Part shown: in pieces, positions 57,080-64,000 of the stretch
How the letters are laid out: each line of letters begins with the position of its first letter
Numbering within the stretch: the first letter of the stretch is position 1
NCBI RefSeq assembly: GCF_022846655.1
Contig: NZ_AP025667.1
Location: 2,641,001-2,705,000 of the forward strand
Origin: Streptomyces seoulensis
Lineage (GTDB): Bacteria > Actinomycetota > Actinomycetes > Streptomycetales > Streptomycetaceae
Reading direction: 5' to 3'
Length of the DNA stretch: 64,000 nt
Program-made: the position numbers and the translations under genes
Notes under the pieces: generated by a model
The model's database searches: none
Told to the model about the DNA's origin: nothing
Seen by the model: only the letters and a program-made list of their open reading frames with translations

Positions 57080-59599
57080 ATGCGCCCACCCCGTAGCACC
57101 CCGAAAGCCGGACCACCGGCGCAGTCCACGACCCCGCTACGCGGCCGACGCGCGCATGCCGGGCCACCGGCCGACGAGGGCGCGGACGCCTTCGCCGACC
57201 TCTCGCCGGACTACGCGCCCGTGCGCGCGGGCCGCTGGCACATGCGCCCCCGGACCGTGCGCGCCAAGGTGGTCTGCCTCCTGATGGTGCCGGTGGTCTC
57301 CCTGCTCGCGCTCTGGGCGTACGCCACCGTGACTACCGCTCAGGACGTCTCCGAACTGCGCCGGTCCCAGCGCGTCGACGCCGAGCTGCGCACTCCCGTC
57401 GCGGTCGCCGTGGCCGCGCTGCAGGCGGAGCGGGTTGCCGCCGTGCGGTACGCCGCCGCACCGGACGCGGCACGCGGTAACGACCTCCGAGGCCTCGCCG
57501 CCACCACCGACCGGGCGGTGGCCGAGCTGCGGCTCGGCGACGACAGCACCGTCGCCGCCGGCCAGCAGCTCCCCGCCGGTGTCGGCACCCGCCTGGAGAC
57601 CTTCGTCGGCGGCGCCGAGCAGCTCCGTACCCTGCGGGCCGCCGTGATCGACCGCGAGGCGGACTGGTCGAAGGCGTACGACCGGTACTCCAGGACCATC
57701 GACGCCGCGTTCGCCGTGGACGGTGCCCTCTCCGGCATCCAGCGGGCCGACGTCGGCTCCGACGCGCGCGTGCTGCTCGAGTTCTCCCGGGCCGCCGAGG
57801 CGCTGGCCCAGGAGAACGCCGTCCTCGGCAGTACTCGCCCGGACGACGAGCTTCGCGGTCGACGGCTGCGGCTGCTGGGCGGCGCGGTGGCCAACCGGCG
57901 CGCTCTCACCCAGGTCGCCGTGGCCGACCTGCCCGCACCCCAGCGCGCCGCCTGGAACCGTGTCGCCCACGGCAGCGGCTATCTCGCCCTCACCGCCACC
58001 GAGGACCGCGTCCTCGACGCGGGATCCGGCGCCAAGGCGGTCGACACGGCGCCGGGTTCGGCCTGGGCCACCGCCCACGCGCGTGTGCAGGCGGACATGA
58101 GCACCATCGCGGCGGACACGAGCCGGGCGGTCGCGGGGCGGGCGGACCCGTTCACGCACGGGCTGCTGAGCACGGCCGGCGCCGCCGTACTCTTCGGCCT
58201 GGCCGCGGTCGTCGCCTCCCTCGTGATCTCGGTCCGCATCGGACGCGCCCTCGTGATCGAACTCGTCAGCCTGCGCAACGACGCTCTGGAGATCGCTCGC
58301 CGCAAACTTCCCGCGGCCATGCGAAAACTGCGCGCCGGCGCGGAGATCGACATCCGGGCGGAGGCGCCCGCCGGGCCACCCGCGGAGGACGAGACCGGAC
58401 AGGTGGCAGAGGCCCTGACGACCGTGCACCGGGCAGCCCTGCACGCCGCGGTGGAACGCGCCGAACTCGCCAGCGGCATCTCCGGAGTCTTCGTCAACCT
58501 GGCCCGCCGCAGCCAGGTGCTGGTCCACCGGCAACTCAGCCTGCTCGACAGCATGGAGCGCCGGTCCGACGACCCGAACGAGCTGAGTGACCTGTTCCGG
58601 CTCGACCACCTCACCACGCGCATGCGGCGCCACGCCGAAAGCCTGATCATCCTCTCCGGAGCGGCACCCGGCCGGGCCTGGCGCATGCCGGTGTCCCTGA
58701 CCAACGTCGTCCGTGCTGCCGTCTCCGAGATCGAGGACTACGCGCGCGTGGAGGTCCGGCAGCTCCCGGAGGCGGCCGTCATCGGGGCAGCGGTCGCCGA
58801 CCTCACCCACCTGCTCGCGGAACTGGTCGAGAACGCCGCTCAGTTCTCGCCGCCCCACACGCGCGTGCGCGTGTCCGGCGAACCGGTCGGCAACGGCTAC
58901 GTCCTCGAGGTCGAGGACCGGGGCCTGGGCATGGGCGCCGAGACCCTCGTGGAGGCCAACCGGCGCATCGAGCAGTCAGAGGCCCTCGACCTCTTCGACA
59001 GCGACCGTCTCGGCCTCTTCGTGGTCAGCCGACTGGCTGCCCGCCACGGCATCAAGGTGCACCTGCGCACGTCCCCGTACGGCGGCACCACCGCCGTCGT
59101 GCTGCTGCCCACCGCCCTGGTGCACCAGGGCGCGTCGGAGCCGCCCGCCGACGAACCTCCGGTCCGCCGGGAGCCGGAACGTGAGTACGCGCGCGTGCCC
59201 GACCTGCCCGCGCCGGCCCCCGCCGCGGTGACCACGCAGGCCGAGCGGCCCGCACTGGCCGTGTCCGTTCCCCCGCCCGCCGATCCCGTCCCCGATACAC
59301 CGCCTCCCGGAGTCAGCACCTTGAGGCCCCACCGTCCACCGACCGACCCGGAATCCTCGGACGACCTTCCGCGCCGGGTGCGCCAGGCCAGCATCGCGCC
59401 CCAGCTCCGAAAGGAACGCCCCGCCGAACCGGCAGTGGAACCCGAACCCCCCGGCGACGAGGGGCGCACCCCAGAACTCGTACGGGACCGCATGGCGGCC
59501 TACCGCGACGGCTGGGTCCGCGGCGGCGGCCGCCGCCCCGGCCGCGTCGCACCAGCGCCCGCGAGGGGCAGTGACAGCACCGAAGGAGAACCGGCATGA
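57080..59599 (+). CDS. cvnA: Conservon sensor kinase-like protein
   Basis: 839 residues. An N-terminal transmembrane helix (about 60-82) and a second at about 355-380 enclose a NIT-like extracellular sensing domain. The cytoplasmic part contains a histidine-kinase-like ATPase: LAELVENAAQFSPP (N box), VEDRGLGMGAETL (G1), and LGLFVVSRLAARHGIKV (G2). No conserved phospho-acceptor His box is visible, as is usual for CvnA proteins. The C-terminal tail is Pro-rich. GAGGAGG precedes ATG 57080. It overlaps cvnB (ATGA). Confidence 0.9.
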   Translation: MRPPRSTPKAGPPAQSTTPLRGRRAHAGPPADEGADAFADLSPDYAPVRAGRWHMRPRTVRAKVVCLLMVPVVSLLALWAYATVTTAQDVSELRRSQRVDAELRTPVAVAVAALQAERVAAVRYAAAPDAARGNDLRGLAATTDRAVAELRLGDDSTVAAGQQLPAGVGTRLETFVGGAEQLRTLRAAVIDREADWSKAYDRYSRTIDAAFAVDGALSGIQRADVGSDARVLLEFSRAAEALAQENAVLGSTRPDDELRGRRLRLLGGAVANRRALTQVAVADLPAPQRAAWNRVAHGSGYLALTATEDRVLDAGSGAKAVDTAPGSAWATAHARVQADMSTIAADTSRAVAGRADPFTHGLLSTAGAAVLFGLAAVVASLVISVRIGRALVIELVSLRNDALEIARRKLPAAMRKLRAGAEIDIRAEAPAGPPAEDETGQVAEALTTVHRAALHAAVERAELASGISGVFVNLARRSQVLVHRQLSLLDSMERRSDDPNELSDLFRLDHLTTRMRRHAESLIILSGAAPGRAWRMPVSLTNVVRAAVSEIEDYARVEVRQLPEAAVIGAAVADLTHLLAELVENAAQFSPPHTRVRVSGEPVGNGYVLEVEDRGLGMGAETLVEANRRIEQSEALDLFDSDRLGLFVVSRLAARHGIKVHLRTSPYGGTTAVVLLPTALVHQGASEPPADEPPVRREPEREYARVPDLPAPAPAAVTTQAERPALAVSVPPPADPVPDTPPPGVSTLRPHRPPTDPESSDDLPRRVRQASIAPQLRKERPAEPAVEPEPPGDEGRTPELVRDRMAAYRDGWVRGGGRRPGRVAPAPARGSDSTEGEPA

Positions 59600-60033
59600 T
59601 CCAGGAGCCGAACACCACTGCGGACCAGCGATCCGGCGAACTCGACTGGCTCCTGGACGACCTCGTCAGGCGGGTCGCCGAGGTGCGCCACGCCGTGGTC
59701 CTCTCCAACGACGGCCTCGCGGTCGGCGCCTCCACCGGTCTCGGCCGCGACGACGCCGAACACCTCGCCGCCGTGGCCTCCGGTTTCAACAGCCTGGCCA
59801 AGGGCACGGGACGTCACTTCGGCGCAGGGGGTGTCCGCCAGACCATGGTGGAGCTGGACGACGCCTTCCTCTTCGTGGTCTCCGCGGGGGACGGCTCCTG
59901 CCTCGCCGTCCTGACGGCCGCGACCGCCGACATCGGCCTGGTCGCCTACGAGATGGCACGTCTGGTCAGACGCGTCGGCGAACACCTCTACACGGCACCG
60001 CGCGTCGTATCACGGCCGCCCGCAGCAGGTTGA
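59596..60033 (+). CDS. cvnB: Conservon roadblock/LC7 protein
   Basis: 145 residues: LDWLLDDLVRRVAEVRHAVVLSNDG and GRHFGAGGVRQTMVEL match roadblock/LC7 proteins that act as scaffolds or regulators for small GTPases. The ATG overlaps the cvnA stop (ATGA). Partner of the following DUF742 protein and GTPase. Confidence 0.92.
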   Translation: MIQEPNTTADQRSGELDWLLDDLVRRVAEVRHAVVLSNDGLAVGASTGLGRDDAEHLAAVASGFNSLAKGTGRHFGAGGVRQTMVELDDAFLFVVSAGDGSCLAVLTAATADIGLVAYEMARLVRRVGEHLYTAPRVVSRPPAAG

Positions 60034-60050
60034 CCGGAAGGCCGGAACGG

Positions 60051-60464
60051 ATGACCGAGAACCCGCCGGGCGACCTCCGGGACGAGGGCAGCCAGTGGTA
60101 CGACGGCGAGGCCGGACCCTTGGTGCGCCCCTACGCCATGACCGGCGGACGCACCCAGCCCGGCCCCACCGGCGTGCCCTTCGACCTCATCGCCCTCGTC
60201 ACCCTCGACCCCTCGGCGCAGGGCATCGACGACGGCAGCGCGCTCGGTCCCGAACACCGGACCCTGATCGAGCTGTGCCGCACCGAGACCCAGTCGGTCG
60301 CGGAACTCGCGGCGGACGCCGACCTGCCGGTTGGTGTGGTCCGGGTGCTCCTCGGCGATCTGCTGGAACTGGGCTGCGTCACCGTCAGCCGCCCGGTGCC
60401 GCCGGCGCATCTGCCGGACGAGCGGATCCTGCGCGAGGTCATCGAAGGGTTGAGGGCCCTGTAG
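60051..60464 (+). CDS. cvnC: Conservon DUF742 protein
   Basis: 137 residues: VRPYAMTGGRTQP, ELAADADLPVGVVRVLLGDL and a C-terminal ERILREVIEGLRAL are characteristic of DUF742. It carries a winged-helix-like domain thought to link the kinase-like and GTPase partners. ATG 60051 is 18 bp after cvnB; an in-frame upstream reading from 59571 is a shadow of cvnB. Confidence 0.9.
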   Translation: MTENPPGDLRDEGSQWYDGEAGPLVRPYAMTGGRTQPGPTGVPFDLIALVTLDPSAQGIDDGSALGPEHRTLIELCRTETQSVAELAADADLPVGVVRVLLGDLLELGCVTVSRPVPPAHLPDERILREVIEGLRAL

Positions 60465-60655
60465 ATGAACCCTTACGACCGACCCGAAGCCTCTTCTGTC
60501 GCCGTTCCACACGCTTGCGGTGATCAATCGGCCGGAAGTCGGTCACATCTGGTGCTTTTCAGTCCGAACCCCCGAGGCGGTGTCGAAGTTGTCATGATGC
60601 TCACCTCACGCCCCGAACACGTCGACCGCAGCCGGCCCTCCCGAGAGAAGTGATC

Positions 60656-61258
60656 ATGGCCTCTGAGCACGTCGAAGCCGCCGACGACATCTCCGCCTTG
60701 GCGCTGAAGATACTGGTGGCGGGGGGATTCGGCGTCGGCAAGACCACCCTGGTCGGTTCCGTCAGCGAGATCCGCCCCCTGCGCACCGAGGAACTGCTCA
60801 GCGAGGCGGGCCAACTGGTCGACGACACCGACTGCGTGGACCGCAAGGTGACCACCACCGTGGCCATGGACTTCGGCCGCATCACCATCCGCTCCGGTCT
60901 CGCCCTGTACCTGTTCGGGACGCCGGGACAGGACCGCTTCTGGTTCATCTGGGACGAGCTCTCGCAAGGCGCCCTGGGAGCCGTGGTCCTCGCCGACACC
61001 CGCCGCCTCGAGGACTGCTTCCCGGCGGTCGACTACTTCGAGCACCGGCGCATCCCGTTCGTCGTCGCCGTCAACTGCTTCCCCGGCGCACGCCCCTACG
61101 GCGCCCATGACGTCTCGCGCGCCCTGGACCTGGACCAGGGGACACCGGTGGTGCTGTGCGATGCCCGTGACCGCGACTCCGGCAAGGAAGTCCTGATCCG
61201 CCTCGTCGAGTACGCCGGGCGCATGCACACCGCCCGGCTTCTCGACTCGGTGAGCTGA
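60656..61258 (+). CDS. cvnD: Conservon small GTPase
   Basis: 200 residues with GTPase motifs: GGFGVGKTTLVGS (P-loop), TTTVAMDFGRI (switch I), LYLFGTPGQDRFWF (switch II) and VAVNCF (base recognition region, NKxD replaced as in other CvnD). It is separated from cvnC by 191 bp, unusual for conservons, which normally overlap. ATG 60656 has AGAGAAG upstream. Probably a regulatory switch downstream of CvnA. Confidence 0.92.
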   Translation: MASEHVEAADDISALALKILVAGGFGVGKTTLVGSVSEIRPLRTEELLSEAGQLVDDTDCVDRKVTTTVAMDFGRITIRSGLALYLFGTPGQDRFWFIWDELSQGALGAVVLADTRRLEDCFPAVDYFEHRRIPFVVAVNCFPGARPYGAHDVSRALDLDQGTPVVLCDARDRDSGKEVLIRLVEYAGRMHTARLLDSVS

Positions 61259-61265
61259 GGCGGCC

Positions 61266-61694
61266 TCAGTCCGCGAGATCCCGCACGGCGACCACATGGT
61301 CGATGTGCACCCTCACCAGCAGTTCACCCGGAACGCCGTTGCGGGCGCCGAACTCCTCGGCGCGGTCCTCGCCCATGTAGCGCGCGGCGATCCGGGTGGC
61401 CCACCGGCGGATCTCGTCCAGATCCTCGGACAACCGGGCCTGACCGTTCAGCACCACGAACGAGAAGGGCGGCTGGTCGTCGTCCACGCACAGCGCGACC
61501 CGCGGGTCACGGGCGAGATTGCGCCCTTTCACCGTCTCCTCACCGGTGTTGAAGACCAGCTCGTCACCGTCGAGCAGGAACCAGATCGGGGCGATATGGG
61601 GGCTTCCATCGGCTCTTACGGTCGCCAGCTTGCCGGTTCGGGTGCCGTACGAGACGAACGCCCGCCATTCCTCGTCGGTCATCTTGTGTGCCAT
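61266..61694 (-). CDS. PPOX-class F420-dependent oxidoreductase-like protein
   Basis: 142 residues of the pyridoxamine 5'-phosphate oxidase-like split-barrel fold: GKLATVRADGSPHIAPIWFL, FNTGEETVKGRNLARDPRVA, and PPFSFVVLNGQARL. This form usually binds F420 or FMN and reduces unknown substrates. Convergent with cvnD with a 7-bp gap. Confidence 0.87.
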   Translation of the reverse strand: MAHKMTDEEWRAFVSYGTRTGKLATVRADGSPHIAPIWFLLDGDELVFNTGEETVKGRNLARDPRVALCVDDDQPPFSFVVLNGQARLSEDLDEIRRWATRIAARYMGEDRAEEFGARNGVPGELLVRVHIDHVVAVRDLAD

Positions 61695-61786
61695 ACGCCC
61701 ATCCTGCTTGCCGGGACGCCGGAGGTGGGGAAGGCTTGCGGAAAGCTCCTCCAGCCAGGGGGAGAGGCCACACGGGGAGAACGAAC

Positions 61787-62200
61787 ATGGCGCAGAACCA
61801 GGGACTGGGATGGCTCCTGGACGATCTCACCCAGCGCGTGGACCACGTGCGGCACGCGCTGGTGCTCTCGAACGACGGACTGGTCACCGGGGCGAGCACC
61901 GGACTAAGGCGCGAGGACGCGGAGCATCTGGCGGCCGTGTCCTCCGGACTGCACAGCCTGGCCAAGGGCTCGGGGCGCCATTTCGGCGCCGGACGCGTCC
62001 GCCAGACCATGATCGAGTACGACGACGCCGTACTGTTCGTCACCGCCGCCGGGCCCAGCAGTTGCCTGTGCCTGCTCAGCGGTGCGGAGGCCGACATCGG
62101 TCAGATCGCCTACGAGATGACGCTGCTCGTGAACCGGGTCGGCGAGCACCTCGGCGTGAATGTCCGGCAGCCCGAACACACTCCGGCGTCCGAGCTCTGA
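61787..62200 (+). CDS. Second roadblock/LC7 protein
   Basis: 137 residues beginning MAQNQGLGWLLDDLTQRVDH from ATG 61787 (GGGGAGAA upstream). Strongly similar to CvnB in this window (LVLSNDGLVTGASTGL; GRHFGAGRVRQTMIEYDDA), but with no kinase, DUF742 or GTPase beside it. It may interact with the neighbouring conservon or act alone. Confidence 0.9.
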   Translation: MAQNQGLGWLLDDLTQRVDHVRHALVLSNDGLVTGASTGLRREDAEHLAAVSSGLHSLAKGSGRHFGAGRVRQTMIEYDDAVLFVTAAGPSSCLCLLSGAEADIGQIAYEMTLLVNRVGEHLGVNVRQPEHTPASEL

Positions 62201-62324
62201 CCTGCGATTCCGCGATGGTCCGAGGGGTTATCCACAGGCTTGCCCCGGAGTGCGCGGAAATGGCTACGGTGTGTGCACGGCGAACGCACAGGGCGTGAGC
62301 CGGACTCCACGGGGGAGCAGAGCC

Positions 62325-63389
62325 ATGCCGGGAACCACCATCGCAGCCGTGACCACCTGGACCCCAGAGCGCCCCACGCACTGTGCGCCGAGTCGCGCGG
62401 CTCGGGAACTGGGCCTCAAACGCTACGAGTTCGACCTGGCCGTCCAGCTCGGCCGCATCCGTACCGTGCCCGACGCGGGAGGCGGCGGCCCGCGGGTCGC
62501 GCGGGCGGAGATCGCCCGTCTCCAGGAACAGGCCGGCTTTCCCGAGACGCTCCGGGAACGGGTGCGGGTCGTGGGCACGAAGGAGGGCGCCTCGCTCATG
62601 GGCGTCTCCGAAGGCAGGTTCGCCCGGCTGGCCCGACTCGGACTACTGGTGCCGGTGCGCTTCTATCTCAACCGGTACCGAGCCGTGGTCTGGCTGTATC
62701 TGGCGGAGGAACTGCGGCAGTTCGTGGCTGACGGTGACCACGCCGGCCTGATCAAGGGCACGACGCCCGAGACACTCAGGAGCCAACTGGCGTCCGGGCT
62801 CGACCTGCGCCCGCGGAACTGGCGGGGACGGCACCTCGGATTCCTGCTGCGGCAGGCCGAAGACCCGTGGGCGCGAGCCGGCGCGATCGCGGCCTTCCTG
62901 CCGAGCGCGGAGATCGCGGAGATCGTCAGAAGTCCCCATGAGCGAGTCCGGCTGGAGCGGCTCCGGCCGTCCCTCCCCGAGCATGGTGCCGCCGGGTCCC
63001 CGTCCGCGCTGCTCGGCGAGCGGATCATGACCGCGCAGGACGCGGACGAGATCGCCTGGCTGGGTGCGGACTTGGCCCGGCAACTGGAAGCCGCGCGGCT
63101 CCCGTCCTCCGTCGCACCACCAGGGCCGCGCCTGCGTGAACACGCGACGCGACGGCCACAGGCTCGGCGACTTCCCACAGCGTCGGTGCCGCGAACTTCC
63201 TCACCAGCAGTGGCGACCGACACCGCCGCACCGCGGGCGTGCTCCGAGGCGCAGGCCTCCCGACCGCACGCCCGAGGCGACCATGTGCCCGCACCGGATG
63301 CTCCGCGACCGCCCCGAGGGCTGCTGACATGGCTGTGCCGCAGAACCCCTCGGAGCGCGCCGACCGGAGATCACGCTAGAGGGACCTGA
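62325..63389 (+). CDS. DUF6397-type hypothetical protein
   Basis: 354 residues from ATG 62325 (GGGGGAG upstream). An N-terminal helix-turn-helix-like region (AARELGLKRYEFDLAVQLGR) and GTKEGASLMGVSEGRFARLA, LVPVRFYLNRYRAVVWLYL, then a long Pro/Arg-rich tail. Matches DUF6397 from memory. Its last 14 bases overlap the thioesterase gene on the other strand. Confidence 0.8.
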   Translation: MPGTTIAAVTTWTPERPTHCAPSRAARELGLKRYEFDLAVQLGRIRTVPDAGGGGPRVARAEIARLQEQAGFPETLRERVRVVGTKEGASLMGVSEGRFARLARLGLLVPVRFYLNRYRAVVWLYLAEELRQFVADGDHAGLIKGTTPETLRSQLASGLDLRPRNWRGRHLGFLLRQAEDPWARAGAIAAFLPSAEIAEIVRSPHERVRLERLRPSLPEHGAAGSPSALLGERIMTAQDADEIAWLGADLARQLEAARLPSSVAPPGPRLREHATRRPQARRLPTASVPRTSSPAVATDTAAPRACSEAQASRPHARGDHVPAPDAPRPPRGLLTWLCRRTPRSAPTGDHARGT

Positions 63390-64000
63390 AAAGCCCCTCC
63401 TGGACGACCGACACGAGCAGTTGCCCGTGCACGTCGTAGATGCGCCCGCGGGCCAGACCACGGCCGCCGATGGCGATCGGCGACTCCTGGTCGTACAGGA
63501 ACCACTCGTCCGCGCGGAACGGACGGTGGAACCACATGGCGTGGTCCAGCGACGCCATGTCGAAGTTGCGCTGGCCCCACAGCGGTTCGATCGGGATACG
63601 GACCGCGTCGAGCAGGGTCATGTCGCTGGCGTAGGTCAGCGCGCAGGTGTGGACCAGCGGGTCGTCGCCGAGCGGTCCGACCGCGCGCATCCACACAGCG
63701 CTGCGCGGCTCGGCACCGTCGATCTCCTCGGCGTTCCAGCGCAGCCGGTCGACATAACGGATGTCGAAGGGCTGACGGCGTGCCATCAGCTCCAACTGCT
63801 CGGGCAGCGCGCCGAGATGCTTACGGATCTCCTCGGCGACCGGCGGCAGCGACTCCGGGTCCGGCACCACACGGGCGGGCGGGAGCTGGTGCTCGAACGG
63901 TCCTTCCTCAGGCTTGTGAAAGGAGGCGGTCAGATTGAAGATCGTGCGGCCCTGCTGCACGGCCGTCACACGCCGTGTGGTGAACGAGCGTCCGTCACGG
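63376..64000 (-). CDS. tesB: Acyl-CoA thioesterase II, 5' end beyond window
   Basis: 3' part of a TesB-type double hot-dog thioesterase (usually about 285-290 residues) hydrolysing acyl-CoA to free acid and CoA. Visible are FNLTASFHKPEEGPFEHQLP, AVWMRAVGPLGDDPLVHTCA, LTYASDMTLLDAVR, SLDHAMWFHRPFRADEWFLY and GLARGRIYDVHGQLLVSVVQEGLFR with a stop at 63376. The gene starts beyond 64000; a Met codon at 63969 is internal. Confidence 0.92.
   Translation of the reverse strand, partial: RDGRSFTTRRVTAVQQGRTIFNLTASFHKPEEGPFEHQLPPARVVPDPESLPPVAEEIRKHLGALPEQLELMARRQPFDIRYVDRLRWNAEEIDGAEPRSAVWMRAVGPLGDDPLVHTCALTYASDMTLLDAVRIPIEPLWGQRNFDMASLDHAMWFHRPFRADEWFLYDQESPIAIGGRGLARGRIYDVHGQLLVSVVQEGLFRSL

Overview
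The window looks like Streptomyces chromosome. It is very GC-rich with strong third-position GC, uses many GTG starts, and carries typical Streptomyces gene sets: a cvn conservon (sensor kinase, roadblock, DUF742, GTPase), a DUF6243 protein, DUF6397, MHYT and MpaB-type proteins, and xylose and cellulose utilisation genes. Everything here is read from sequence by eye. Family names are recalled from known motifs, and no database was searched.

Left flank (1-15.8 kb): a secreted GH6 cellulase and a GH12 endoglucanase; a DUF485/sodium-solute symporter pair; a GNAT acetyltransferase; a Ser/Thr kinase; an alpha/beta hydrolase; a VOC protein divergent from a WYL regulator; a lipoprotein; a DUF6243 protein; a DHA2 drug exporter; and a UvrB paralogue that lacks the C-terminal UVR motif. 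The flank ends with a terminator and the orphaned last codons of an aldehyde dehydrogenase gene.

Island (about 15.8-44.4 kb, 28.66 kb between repeats): an integrated element whose target was the 3' end of that aldehyde dehydrogenase gene. A 17-bp identical core lies at both ends (15784-15800 and 44444-44460). The element has supplied a recoded but synonymous gene tail plus a new terminator. Inside are a decayed type I-E CRISPR mini-array, fragments of IS256, IS5 and IS3 transposases, a broken integrase, and a dense set of nuclease or defence-like genes: (i) a Mod-type DNA methyltransferase domain with a substituted catalytic motif fused to a Shedu-type (DUF4263) nuclease; (ii) a very large secreted protein with a lytic-transglycosylase-like region and a NucA/NucB nuclease end, facing an SMI1/KNR4 immunity-type gene; (iii) a stand-alone PD-(D/E)XK-like protein; (iv) a 777-residue protein with ten zinc-ribbon repeats around a GIY-YIG nuclease domain; (v) a HExxH protein and a small partner directly upstream of an OLD nuclease/UvrD helicase pair resembling Gabija.

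Right flank (44.4-64 kb): the intact aldehyde dehydrogenase, its GAF-domain regulator, an exported amidase, a ROK repressor with xylB divergent from xylA, small hypothetical genes, an MpaB-like oxygenase, a methyltransferase, an MHYT membrane sensor, the four-gene conservon, a PPOX/F420 protein, a second roadblock protein, a DUF6397 protein and the 3' part of an acyl-CoA thioesterase that runs off the window.
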